DNA of 32,785 nucleotides. It comes from Basidiobolus ranarum. Its lineage: Eukaryota; Basidiobolomycota; Basidiobolomycetes; Basidiobolales. Where the stretch lies: positions 1 to 32,785 of the forward strand of contig JASJQH010006955.1 in assembly GCA_040143965.1 (NCBI GenBank). The letters are read 5' to 3'. Shown piece after piece: positions 20,708 through 31,369 of the stretch. Position 1 is the stretch's first letter. Each line of letters opens with the position of its first letter. A program made the position numbers and the translations under genes. Under the pieces are notes generated by a model, which saw nothing but the letters and a program-made list of their open reading frames with translations, was not told the origin of the DNA and did no database searches.

Positions 20708-23137
20708 ATGGCAAGAACAAAGAAGAGAGTTTTAAAAAAAGGACAACCAGTCGACACAAAAAACGCGACGAAAACCTCTCAAATAACCGAAAAAGAGGTC
20801 ACGCCAACTGTTGAAACAGCACCACCAAGTAGTGAAGATTCTGAGTATATTATCCCTGATACACTGTCTACAGAAGAAGAGTTTGTTGAACTATTTGACG
20901 AGCGCGAAACTGCAGGATTCATCGATGAGGTTCTTCGTAGCGACAAGAAAGAGAAACAAATGCTTGAAAATTTGAGCGAATTGGAGTGGTTAATAGCGGA
21001 TTTATTTGCCCACAAAGTCCTGGACAACGTTTTATTATCAGGAGATAACCCGTTAAATGTGCCGGAGAGTGAACATATGAATGAGGCCAAGAAGTATTGG
21101 AAAGATCTTCAAGGTAATTGATATTTTATCTTATAATATACTTTTAACGTTTTATCTGAAATCATTATATTACTCTTTTGTGAATAGCTCTTCTTAAACA
21201 TCACGATATAATCGACCTTTCTGAATTATCGCGCAGTGTTATGAATTCCTCTGATGCCAACGAATATAAAGATATTCTTTTACGCATATTAATGGCCAGT
21301 TTGTGCCAGACTCATTTTGAAGATGAGAATAATCCCGAGAAGATATATAGTATGCTTCTTAATATTTGTGAAGTACTTTTACCTTGCATCTTGTCGCAAA
21401 ATACTACCTTTGACATATGCTTGGTGAGATTCTGGATTGATTTGAAGACTCAAGTAGGTGTTAATCACATGATTATAGTTTAATGATATGATCTGACTCG
21501 ATATACATCAGGCGATTGTTTATGGTAAACACCAGGGAGAGGATGGGGCTGAATTAGTCGAAAAGCATTATGGTGAAGGTAGTGATCATTTGTTTGATCA
21601 TATACACTTTGGCCCGTCAGAAAGCAGTTCCCGAATAGAGAAAGAAAAGCGTTTATATAATAAGATGGTTTCAGTCAGAGCGGAAAGGGTATGTTGAATG
21701 TTGACCTAGAAGTGAATTTTTCAGTTCAAATCACTAACGTTGGTATTTGCAAAGTATACGAATTTTTCTGTCGAAGAACAATCGAACGAACTACCTTGGA
21801 TCAGATTTTTACGCGTTGTACGTAGTTTCGTGAGCCGAAGCATTAGTCAATTGCCTACACCCAAGCTGCTAAAAGTATATTGAAATATTGATGATTTTAT
21901 GGAAGCCAGAGATTGACTTTTCTCTTTTAGAGTATTACCGAGAGTAATCCCACTTCCGAGCAAATACCTTCTGGACCTGATGCTCAGGAGATTATTCCCA
22001 GCAAACCCGTTGAAGTAACTAAAGAGCAAGAGTAGGCAACGTTGGTCATTTCAAATGCTTGATAGTCTTCTAACTGATATTCCAATTTAGTATTCCTATT
22101 GTTGTACATGCTCACATGGTAAAAGAATTAGAAGCTATGGGAACCAAAGAACTTGCTACAGAAATCGAACATCTTGAGCCAATTTTCAATGTGGCTTTGC
22201 CCTCCACTTCCGAAAAGAATGGAATCCTGAAAATCAAGCCATCCAAAAATACACAAAAGTCTGTTCAATTCCAAGAGAGCAGTCCTATGAGGTGAATGTT
22301 TCTTGCCTTTAAACACATCTCACAATTTATTTAACACTGATTTTTGTATCTAGTCACGGAAATGGCTCTATTATTCAATCGAGCCAAACTCTTGCTAATA
22401 ATAATGAAACCCCTGAAAAGGCCAGTTCTGAATCCAAGTTTGTAGCATTTTGTAATATTGTTATCGAGTTCACATCTGACATCTGAATACTTGTAGTGTA
22501 CACACTCAAGATCCACTCACACACAGTCGTTCTCAAGGTGAATTGATGGCAGAGATGGATAATAACCAGGAGGCTGAGAAGAAGAGGTAAATTCAATTTC
22601 TCCGTGGATTGGTCAGTTTTTACATGATAAGTTAACACTTCGTCTAGAAAACGGTACATTCATGAGAGCTCTGGTACTGGTGTCAGAGTTCGTTGGAGTA
22701 CGCCTCCATCAGATTTTGAGGAAGAGGAACCAAGAGCAACTGACAAAGCAGTTAAATTCAAGTTAGATAGTATCGAGGCTCCAAGTGAAAAGAAAAGAAA
22801 ATTGGACGCTGTTAGCTCTGCTCCAACGACCAATATTCCCGTGATATATTCTGAACAAAAGGAGGCTCCTCGTGAACGAGAGCACTCCAGCAGTAGACGT
22901 AAAGCCAAAGGTAAGGCACCTTGGACACAGGATGAGTTAGATGCTCTTTACGAAGGAATGCGTATGTTTGGGACTGCTTGGTCTACCGTTTTAAGCCATT
23001 TTGGTGAGAAGGGGGTTATTGACCAGCGTTTACGTGGACGTACTCAGGTACAACTGAAGGATAAGGCACGAAATGAACGGAGACGTCGCGAAAAAGTTGG
23101 TTTACCCTTGGATGTATTTGAAGAGGCGTGTATTTAG
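20708..23137 (+). CDS. Tbf1/Taz1-family telobox DNA-binding protein (9 exons, 644 aa)
   Basis: Members bind TTAGGG-type repeats at telomeres or promoters through a C-terminal telobox Myb and dimerise through a TRF-homology domain. My join is 20708-21113, 21188-21453, 21512-21688, 21755-21874, 21931-22031, 22091-22291, 22354-22437, 22497-22586 and 22648-23137, all phase-consistent. The Myb (about 570-630) reads KAPWTQDELDALYEGMRMFG and TAWSTVLSHFG, ending RTQVQLKDKARNERRRRE; V-Q-L-K-D-K-x-R-N is the telobox signature as seen in Tbf1 and Taz1. The helical N-terminal half (about 60-330; ELEWLIADLFAHKVLDNVLL, EYKDILLRILMASLCQTHF, SMLLNICEVLLPCIL) has the look of a TRFH domain, less certain. An acidic, Ser/Thr-rich linker with basic patches (EKKRKL, RRKAKGK) probably holds the nuclear signal. 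Tbf1 versus Taz1 orthology cannot be decided here. Its own promoter has three matching sites. Confidence 0.9.
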
Positions 23138-23750
23138 GTTTCTTTAACAACTTTATCATTTTGCTTGTAAATAAATCCTTTTTCACTTTTTCCCTGTCCC
23201 TCTCTCGTTGCAATGACGAAGTTGAATTGCGAAGTTCTAAAATTTAATCTCATATATCGAAATACTATTTCCCTATTCTAAAACTATAATATCCAAAATG
23301 TTGAAATACTTCTCATGAATTATAATTTAATCCTTATCACTGATTGATTAGCTAAAGATCCTTGAATATACCCAGTAAACAAACCTTATACTGGCCAATG
23401 AATAGATTCAGTCAGTCGATTAGATAGCCGCAGCTTCTCCAATTGACGCGATTGCCTTCAAGGTGGTGAGTCTTTGGTTTCATCGAGTTTGGAGTGTAAA
23501 GCAATCTACGATATAATATATAAAAGTGAACCCAATAATGATCAGGTGATGTTTGGTTCTATACGTGACTTACCAGAGGCGTAGGTTCAACCAAAAACCA
23601 GAAAGTCAGGGAATATTCTTGGCATTCATTCACATCCTCAGGGGAACTTGAGATTTCGTACTACCACCAATAACACTTCACATAAATAGCACATAAATAG
23701 CATAAAAAAGAAGTCCATCTGGACTGCGATAATTCTTAATTTTGTAAAGG
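23138..23750. other. spacer, ATG15 promoter
   Basis: 613 bp between two plus-strand genes. No exon was found. It contains an 11-bp tandem repeat close to the ATG15 start (listed next). Confidence 0.5.
23680..23710 (+). promoter_or_regulatory. tandem ACATAAATAGC repeat, TATA-like
   Basis: ACATAAATAGC occurs twice in direct succession (23680-23690, 23691-23701) and is followed by ATAAAAAAG (23702-23710), ending 40 bp before the ATG15 start codon. The AT-rich words are probable TATA-like elements. Confidence 0.5.
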
Positions 23751-25184
23751 ATGATTTGGAAATTTTTACTTTCTACCTTCATATTATCACATACGGCAAC
23801 CCTCGCATACAAACAGCAGGTCTTAACCGAAAACAAACCCTACTGGTTTGCCACAGAGAAAAAGGAGGCTACCTTTAAACTCGCTTCCATATATCACTCT
23901 GGAGTCGGAGAGTATGAAGGCTTATTTAGAAAAGCTGAGTATGAAGAGGAGGAAACAGCCGAAGAGTACCGACTAGAACATATCCGAAATAATTTGTTGA
24001 AGAGTAACGGGAATTTTTCTGTTCAAATTGGCGAAACCAAGATGTTCAATCCGTACAATCGTGATACAGTATTAACGGTTGCGAAAATGACTGCAAATAG
24101 TTACACCGCTCCAGGAAGGCCAAACTGGATAAATATAGGTGACTGGAAAGTGGTAAATATACTTCAATATTCTTTCATTCTTTCCTCTTTTAATTATGAT
24201 TTTATTAGAATGCTACCTTTGGTTGGCAAAATCATGGGCTTCGTGGTTACATATTTGGGACGGAAAATAAAGATATTATCGTGATCGTATTCAAAGGAAC
24301 CTCCATCATTGGAAATCCGACTGCCCATATTGACAAGTACAATGTACCTAGTTTTCGACAACAAAATTGGTTAATCCGAGCCTAATTAACATACTATCTT
24401 TAGGACAATCTTATGTTCTCATGTTGTTGTGGATCCCCTTTGAGAGTTTCAAACATTGAGCCTTTGATGAAGCCAATATGTGGGTGTGCCACTGGGCGTA
24501 ACCAATGTAATCGCTTTTGCCTTGGGCAGGTAACTCGAACTCCTAACAGCTACTACCATCATGCTCTGGTAATATCTCAAGAATTTAGAGTATTAAAAAT
24601 ACGACTTGCTGAAACCACATTGTTTTGATGTAGAAAATTTATGAGACGGTGTCAGAAAGATATCCCAATGCCGAAATCTGGTTGACGGGTCACTCTCTAG
24701 GAGGAGCGTTGTCAAGTCTTGTGGGGATTCAAAAAGGGTTGCCTGCGTTCACTTTTGAGGCTCCCGGGGAGCTAATGTACGCTAAACGCTTGAATCTTCC
24801 ACTTCCGGAGGATATGTCAACCCTTCCTATCTATCACTTCGGCAATACTGCAGACCCAGTATATGTTGGTTCATGGTAAGCAGAGCAGATTTGTTGGAAT
24901 AGAAATGATGTTTGAAAGTCTAATACTAATTGGAATGTAGCAATGGCCCAGGGTCCTTGTGCTCAATTGCGGGATACGCAATGGATAGCAAGTGCCATTC
25001 TGGAAATGTATGTACATTTGACACGGTTGGAGAGATGGGATGGAAACTGAGCTTACATAACCACAAAATTCGTAAAATTATCGACGAGCTTTTGGTCCCA
25101 TGGAAATACTTTGAATCACCAGTGAGTATGAAGTGTGAAGTAGAAAACGAATGCGTCGACTGTGGCTTATGGAAATATGTTTGA
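23751..25184 (+). CDS. ATG15: Atg15-like autophagic lipase (5 exons, 395 aa)
   Basis: Atg15 is the vacuolar phospholipase/triacylglycerol lipase that breaks down autophagic bodies after delivery by the MVB pathway. Exons are 23751-24152, 24209-24343, 24404-24568, 24634-24875 and 24941-25184. An N-terminal hydrophobic segment (MIWKFLLSTFILSHTATLAY) serves as signal anchor. The alpha/beta-hydrolase nucleophile is Ser255 in EIWLTGHSLGGALSS; the downstream Asp lies in YHFGNTADPVYVG and the His probably in SLHNHKIRKI. The family-specific cysteine block DNLMFSCCCG...ICGCATGRNQCN is present, as are CNGPGSLCSIAGYAM and the terminal ENECVDCGLWKYV. The strand-5 block IIVIVFKGTS precedes it. The protein is somewhat shorter than the yeast one (520 aa), mainly lacking its long C-terminal tail. 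The family call is very firm; Atg15 versus another secreted class-3 lipase is supported by the Cys blocks. Confidence 0.92.
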
Positions 25185-25615
25185 TCGCTTCAATTACTTA
25201 TTTATTTATCTATATATATTTCATGTAATTAAACTTCGTTTTATCAATGTTAATATGCTACTGTTTAAATTTCCAATAATTACTGATATTCAATGCTCTT
25301 ATGAGCATAAAAGAATGGGTATGGAGTATGGAACAAACAATGGTGGGGTATACCATCAACTACGTCACTGGAGGTCACATGAGCCTATTTCATCTATTCT
25401 CAAATCTGTTAATTTCTAGGGTCAATTAATACAGAGAGGGTGTTGAGAATTTAGAGTGGGGAGGGATGTAAAATCAGTATAATTCATTTGAAAACCCTGC
25501 TTGAAAAGATATCCATTTACGAGGCTTTAAAATATCATAGATAATTTTTAGGACTTTTAGCTAATTCCTTAGTGAAACTGAGTACTTTAATACTCACTCG
25601 TGAAGATAACTAAAA
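25185..25615. other. spacer, UGO1 promoter
   Basis: 431 bp between ATG15 and UGO1, both plus strand. AT-rich; I found no exon or repeat worth naming. Confidence 0.4.
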
Positions 25616-27186
25616 ATGACTGAATCCGATACTTTCAATCCTTACGCAAACTTAAATGCCTATGGAAACTTATCGTTACCTACTGGCTCAGCTAACTTTC
25701 AGGTTCCTAATCCTTACTTGGATTTCAACCCTGAAGATTTGGAAGATTTAGATATCCAAGTAGAGGAAAGAATGAACGCAAAAGGTTTAGCAGCTTATGC
25801 AGCCTTGAAGTATTTCTCTACAGCAATGGCAAACCCTTTTGAAGTTGGGCAAACTTTACTTCAAGTACAATATTTGCCTAGAGACGAAGAAGACCAAGAG
25901 AGTACGGACGAGGAGAAAGAAAAAGTGAAGAGCGATGATCCTTACGCCAACGAGGTACGTATCATTTTGTTGAGTGCTTCTTGACTCTTTATACTGATAA
26001 AGTTGATCACTTGCAGGACATGGATGAAGACGACCTGGAATATTTTGACGTACAAATGAATTCAACTGTTGATCCAAGTTCTGGACAATCAAAAAAACCA
26101 GCTGATCATATGGGCTACTTAATTCGAAAGAGTGTTTACGATGAATCTACACGCCCAGTGTATCAACTACCTCCTTTGGACACCAATACCTGGGGAGTTA
26201 TGAAAGCTTTAGTGAGGCAGCCCACTGAGGGGTGGCGCTCTCTCTGGAAAGGTGATGAATTACTCTACACTCGTGCCCTTGATACATGCAAGCATATATC
26301 TAACATAACGTAATTAATTTGGCAGGCCAATTTACCAACTGGTTATATGATATGACACACTTATTCCTCCAACCTAGTTTGGAGGGAATGCTAAACGATT
26401 CCTTCAATCTATACGATGATACTATCCCATTAGTACACCTGGATGATGCCCGTCCCAACGTGGCCACCTTGGTAGCCAGTCACTTGGCCGTTGGCGTGTT
26501 GCTCAGTCCCTTGGAAATGGTCCGAACCAGGTAAAAATCAAATATTGTGACATCTACTAGTTATCAACACCTAACCCTCAAATCCGATCGTTGCTTGAAC
26601 CATTAGATTGATAGTTCAAACATCCAGTAAAAAGCATCGTAAATATCAAGGACCTTTCCATTGCTTGAAGACCATTATCGCCGAGGAAGGATTTGGAGCT
26701 CTTTATTGGTCTCACAACCTGCTTCCTACTGTGATTTATCACACAATTAGTCCATTGATTAGTAACACCATTCCTTTGGTTATTGAGCGTGTTCTCCATA
26801 TCGATCCCTTGGAATCCCCTTTTGTTTATAGTTTGGTTGAATTGGCTTTCAATACACTTGACGTATTGATTACTCTACCTTTGGATACCATCCGTAAGCG
26901 TCTTCAATGTCAAATTCGTACACGCACTCCAGGAAAGAGCTTTGAAACGGTCGTAGAGACACGCCGAGTTCCTTACACCAGTTTGATCGATTGCGGTAAA
27001 CGAATTCTAATGGAGGAATCCGTACGCCCTCGTTCAAAGAAAGGAAAGAAGAACAAGGACCTTAAAGGAGTGCAGACTTGGAATTGGCGCGGGTTGTACC
27101 CTGGAGTTGGTATGCACCTCTCATCCAATCTAGCCATGTTTGCGGTGAATTTAGTTAACGGAATTCAAACTGAAGAAGAGTGGTAA
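25616..27186 (+). CDS. UGO1: Ugo1-like mitochondrial outer-membrane fusion protein (4 exons, 452 aa)
   Basis: Ugo1 is a modified mitochondrial carrier-family protein of the outer membrane that links Fzo1 and Mgm1 in mitochondrial fusion (SLC25A46 is the animal counterpart). Exons are 25616-25954, 26017-26251, 26326-26530 and 26607-27186. The N-terminal region is soluble, acidic and Asn/Tyr-rich (FNPYANLNAYGNLSLP), followed by a possible first helix with ANPFEVGQTLLQVQYLPRDE, the Ugo1-typical altered carrier motif. Further half-carrier signatures are LLSPLEMVRTRLIVQTS and ITLPLDTIRKRLQCQ. EEGFGALYWSHNLLPTVIYH and WNWRGLYPGVGMHLSSN fill the usual positions after each. The canonical P-x-D/E-x-x-K/R motif is therefore kept in two places, while the rest is divergent, as in Ugo1. 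A Lys-rich insert (RPRSKKGKKNKDLKG) lies near the end. Orthology to Ugo1 is likely, not proven. Confidence 0.88.
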
Positions 27187-28824
27187 TTTTATGGATTTTC
27201 CGCATACAAGATCCAAGTCATTTTCTAACAGTTATCAATGCAATGTACATCACTTAAAATATGACACTTCATTTAAGCACTCTCATTAAATAAAAATGGT
27301 ACAGTCAAACATTATAATCTAAGGAGTGTACTGGTTAGCCTAGCAATATCCCGTAGATGATTATTGTGGCAACAATAGGAGGTTCATTTAGTTTGCTGAA
27401 TAAACAATGATGATTAAGTTTGGTCTGATTTAAAAAGTATCAAAGCCTCCATATATTGATGAGTATCTTTAATTTATATCCTAAAACCACCCATCACAGC
27501 TAGGAATCGTTCAATATTTATTTTAAGAGGAAGTTATTGTTGTGTGATAATATTCAAATCTCAAAGCACATACCTGTATACCATCATAATTGCTGAGTAT
27601 TTATGTTTGCCACAAATCCTCTTTTCTATTAATATACAAAACTATAACTCATCACTTTTGCTCGATGTACTTTGCCTTTGGACTAACAAATTGATTCGCA
27701 TAGTAGTGGAATTGTGGTAGCTATTGAGAATGTGTGAACGGTAGTAAGCATTCAAATGACAAGTACACCATTCTTTTCTATATCCAACCACAATACTCAC
27801 TTGGTGTATAACAAATGTATTATCGCAGGGTACTGTATTCACAGTATATATAACTTCTAATCAGTTGGTGATAAGTTCAATGTTGCTGATTTTAGAAGAT
27901 ATTATTTCCATCCATAGAGTTAAGCTTTATAAGTTTTAGTCGTTCTGTGAAAGCATTGCAATCAAGCCGAATTGATCATTAAGTAGCAACTTTCTTTGAT
28001 TAATTGATTTGATCAATCACGATGCTCAAATTGATTCGGATGAGAACATCCATAGCCGATGAAATGGCTAAATAAACATGCATCCAAGTGGTTGGTAAGT
28101 TAACCGATATGGTGTCATTTGGAATCATTCCACTCTTTACTACATGATCACTTAATATGCTCAAGAGTGACCACTAGAGCTTTCTCTATTCACCCATGTC
28201 TTCTTGTGTGTTCCAATCAAGAAATGTGTAGAATAAAACATGGCTCCTTAACTCTTCAATGGCATAGAATTGTGGGAGACGACTTATATAAAAGGGTACG
28301 CAACTCTATACTTATTACCTGTAGTTGGTGCATATGGTGGATCCTATTAGCACACATTCCATCACCAATCCGATACCAAGTGAACGAAAGGAGACTATTA
28401 CCTTTGTTGACTCCAGCATAATTGCCAAGTAGATGCTAGTGAATGAGAATGGGAAAGTTCCCCATTTCTTAAATCATCTAGATGGAGTAAATGGCGTACT
28501 CCAGATGACAGTAGCGGCCTTGAAGTGTTATCAATTTTACAAAATTAGAAATGTTGATGTCACACTGAAAATGATATTGATTGGGGTATTCTAGGTTTCC
28601 TTTCCAGTTGAGCTTTAGAGGTCACCTAAAATGGTAGTGTCAAACCAGATATGATGATTTTCAAAGTCATTTCAGTATGTATTGCAACCATACGAGGTGG
28701 AAACAAGTGGATACTAGTCAGCAAAAATGATGGTTTATTATGTTATTTACAAGTTGGGTATGTACTATATTAGCCCAAGTAGTGTTAAATTTGGGTTTTA
28801 AAAATGGGTAAAATAGAACCAACT
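27187..28824. other. long spacer without a supported gene
   Basis: 1.64 kb between convergent UGO1 (+) and the CBM19-like gene (-). A plus frame (28119-28421) and a minus frame (27642-27842) are open but both lack an ATG at their start, and neither links to neighbouring exons or shows a known motif. I see no repeat or structured RNA. A decayed gene or a non-coding transcript is possible. Confidence 0.4.
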
Positions 28825-29445
28825 CTATGATACGGAAGGCCAGTCACAGACAATGGAGTCTTCAAATGTTTTGCAAACAGTACCAGCAGCGCAATGGAAT
28901 TCGTCTAATTTCCCATTGGAGCAAACTGTAAAGCGAGTTGAATGTCCTGAATCGGCACATTGATAAGCGCCGTTCTCACAAGAAGCTTGTGTGGGTTTAG
29001 GAGCACGATCCTTATAGTAAACAGTGACAGTAGAGGTGAATGTGGCGGCTCTTTTTGTAACGGTAAGAGTGACTGGAGAAGCTGTAACTGTAGGAGTTAC
29101 AGTGATAGGAATGCAGTCCTTAGTTACAGTCATTGTCTTGACATACACAGTAGGTACTTCGGTAACGGTGGTTAATGAGCTCTCTGGATGGTTTTCAACC
29201 CAAACAGTTTCATATCTCTCAATGACCTCGGTGACATGGGATTGTGTGGGTTTGACCACATCAACGGTATGAGTAGGCTTAATGTAAGTAGTGTATTGAG
29301 TTTGAATAGTCTCATCGGCTTTGGTAACGGTGAACGTTTCATAGTTCTCGAAAGTTTTGGTTACAGCTGTAACAAGAGGTTGTGGAAAAGCAGTGATAAC
29401 TGCTGCAGAGGCAAGACATGCTATGGCGGAAGTAATGAATCTCAT
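28825..29445 (-). CDS. secreted CBM19-like chitin-binding-type protein (206 aa, intronless)
   Basis: A secreted or wall-attached protein. Residues 1-19 (MRFITSAIACLASAAVITAF) form a signal peptide. The middle (about 22-150) is a Thr/Val-rich beta-type repeat region of low complexity, full of VTxTxT words (TVTKADETIQTQYTTY, TEVPTVYVKTMTVTKD, TVTPTVTASPVTLTVTK), probably O-glycosylated. The C-terminal module (about 157-203) has six cysteines in the order and spacing of CBM19: CENGAYQCADSG, RFTVCSNGKLDEFHC, AAGTVCKTFEDSIVCDWP. CBM19 is found in yeast chitinases. No catalytic domain is present, so this is a lone binding module, perhaps wall structural or chitin-shielding; function is inferred. 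A TATATAAA box lies about 40-45 bp upstream. No GPI signal is seen. Confidence 0.85.
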   Translation of the reverse strand: MRFITSAIACLASAAVITAFPQPLVTAVTKTFENYETFTVTKADETIQTQYTTYIKPTHTVDVVKPTQSHVTEVIERYETVWVENHPESSLTTVTEVPTVYVKTMTVTKDCIPITVTPTVTASPVTLTVTKRAATFTSTVTVYYKDRAPKPTQASCENGAYQCADSGHSTRFTVCSNGKLDEFHCAAGTVCKTFEDSIVCDWPSVS

Positions 29446-29575
29446 TGTTAAGTTGTTTGGAGTCTTCTCAACTCACGGTATGTTTATATACATTTGATGA
29501 TGGTATTTTAGATACTAATTTCATCTACTTTCATATTTCTTTAGCAGTTCTATCGAATCGCGGTCTATATTCGTA
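29446..29575. promoter_or_regulatory. short divergent promoter (CBM19-like gene / orphan gene)
   Basis: 130 bp between divergent starts. TATATAAA on the minus strand at 29490-29483 sits 38-45 bp upstream of the CBM19-like ATG. The plus-strand gene's side has no clear TATA, and an acceptor-like TTCTTTAG at 29537-29544 suggests that gene may have a further 5' exon. Confidence 0.5.
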
Positions 29576-30082
29576 ATGTATATACCGATTTGGTGGATAG
29601 ATAAACCTGCCGTATCACAGCCTCTCAAATTCGCCGTCAGTGTGTATATTCTCGGAAGTATTTTCAATATTATATCATCCCCAAACAAGGAAAATCCCAC
29701 TTCATCTTTGGTCAAAGAATTTAAGCATTGGATACTTCATGAGTATCGCTCTGACTCCTCTTATTTGTAAGTTCGCACATTTCCTACTCTTAAGGGACTC
29801 AGAGGTTTTCCTAATAACTCTAAGCATTTTAGCCATGCTTTCACATACTTTTCACTCACTGACTTTACGTGTATACTTACCCTGTTCAGGGAAGCTTCAC
29901 CTAAATGGAAGATTAAGCACAACATTCATGGAGGAAAACTAATAATGCTTTTAGACTATACCGAATATTGCCATCCAATCATTTGTATCCAAAGGCCCAG
30001 ATTGATATTCGGCGTTGTGTCATTCTCGGGTATTGAATTCTATTGGGTCCAACAGCAGAACTTCCTCCACGAACTCTACTAA
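29576..30082 (+). CDS. orphan two-exon protein (146 aa)
   Basis: I do not recognise the family. Exon 1 (29576-29766, from MYIPIWWIDKPAVSQPLKFA) joins across a 66-bp canonical intron (GTAAGT...CCTAATAAC...TTTTAG) to exon 2 (29833-30082). The join keeps a single frame for 83 further codons, which is long for such AT-rich sequence and makes a real or recently real gene likely. Recognisable pieces are an amphipathic segment (FAVSVYILGSIFNII), a charged stretch (SLVKEFKHWILHEYRS) and an aromatic-rich C-terminal half (MLLDYTEYCHPIICIQRP, VSFSGIEFYWVQQQNFLHEL). No signal peptide or known catalytic motif is seen. The start may be further upstream, since the frame stays open through an acceptor at 29544. 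It is divergent from the CBM19-like gene. Confidence 0.6.
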
Positions 30083-30618
30083 TATGGAGTTAGTCACGAA
30101 ATTCTACTAACCTTTAAGAAACTCAATAGAATTCTCTAACACTTTTCCGAAGTAACTTGATTCTCTATCCAGATTTAGTTGACTGATAAGAAATACTTGA
30201 TATGCATTCATACTACCAAGAATATCGACATATTACAACTAATAACTTGACAATAGCAACTAGCTATCACAGTAACGTATCTAGTCAATCATGTGCTATG
30301 GGTTCCTATCAGCACCATGAGATATTCACTGCACTTATGTGCTAGATTATCCAGTTACTAAATATACTAGAATAGAATATTCCAATCTAGACTTCAATCG
30401 AACCTTCCAACAATATCATTTGCCAATAAGCAATACATTCTTTTTATAGTAATTTTGTCGGTGTTGGTGATTTTCATTCCCGTAGTTAGGCTGGTATCAG
30501 AATTAGGAAATGCCATTGTTAGTTAGAGGCAAAGATCCACTCCTTTTTGAATACGTATATAGTAAGTAACCATTCTCAGTTAATCAATTGTCAACAAATC
30601 CATCATTCCAGCGCCTTT
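30083..30618. other. spacer, no feature
   Basis: 536 bp between the orphan gene stop and the broken 3' end of the O-methyltransferase. If the methyltransferase was once whole, its missing C-terminal part should lie here, but I find no trace of it. Confidence 0.4.
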
Positions 30619-31369
30619 CTATCTCCAACAGAGCTGCTGCTCGATCCAGTCAGTGATGATCCATTGCAGGAAATATACATCTGCACCTGCGCGCACAACC
30701 TTCAGAAAATCACCTACAATATGAAATCATTAAAGACGATACAAAAGTTGAAGTGTTTCTGCTTGGATTCATTAATGCAGGTGGTAAAGGTTACATGAGT
30801 TTATCTTAACTCAATCCAAGACTAAATGAAACTATTTAACATAATCTGACCTTACCAGAACAAAAGCTGATACGATCCAGTAGCCCAGAGTTATCTCTGT
30901 CTAAAGTCTAAGCCAAGAATGTTAACGTCACTCAACGAATCTGAGAGAAAATAGATACCGGTTTTGCTTCATTTATCACCGCTTCTGTATCAAAAAGTAG
31001 CCCACGAAGTCCCCTGCGGTTTTCAAGAAGGAAGCGTAAAAATTGCCCATTCCCACCACCAATGTCTGCCACAGTCCGACCGTCATGACGAGTCCAATCA
31101 TAATCTGAGCGATAAACTGTTATTAATGACATTGAATTTACAGGCTGCATTAATGTCAATAGAAATCTTCTACCAAGCCAGTGTTGGTCAGCTCCGATAA
31201 ACTCGCCATGCCATCTGCGAACATTTCGACCACATATAGATTCTCTGGCCTCTCAAAGAAAGTATAAGAGGAGTCGTTAGTATTGTAGTACTCTGAGAAC
31301 ACATTTCGTGTCTGATTGGGATCTAGGACAATGTCGAATTTAGTCAAAATATTATAGTTCTCTCCAGAC
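30619..31369 (-). pseudogene. O-methyltransferase remnant (plant/fungal COMT-like family), truncated
   Basis: Pieces of a SAM-dependent O-methyltransferase of the type used in fungal secondary metabolism. In order: a dimerisation/substrate part (VFSEYYNTNDSSYTFFERPE, then FADGMASLSEL), the SAM-binding block DYDWTRHDGRTVADIGGGNG followed by LRGLLFDTEAVINEAKP, then LLDRISFCSG (about 30910-30857), joined over an intron to GDFLKVVRAGADVYFLQWII TDW (about 30713-30640). The order and spacing match the family. Defects: the first and second blocks are out of frame by normal splicing (only a 29-bp intron would rescue them); after TDW the frame goes to IEQQLCWR and a stop, with a shifted frame resembling nothing; the C-terminal catalytic His region is missing; and no proper 5' start is visible. 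It is most likely a decayed copy. Confidence 0.65.

Noticed and set aside
20779-21090. Ser-rich 103-codon minus-strand frame
   Set aside because: Antisense shadow of exon 1 of the Tbf1-like gene; Ser richness comes from the reverse of acidic codons.
28119-28421. 100-codon plus-strand frame in the long spacer
   Set aside because: Starts at TTG rather than ATG, has no splice-linked partner and no recognised motif.
28960-29451. Three plus-strand frames over the CBM19-like gene
   Set aside because: Reverse-strand shadows created by its repetitive Thr/Val codons.
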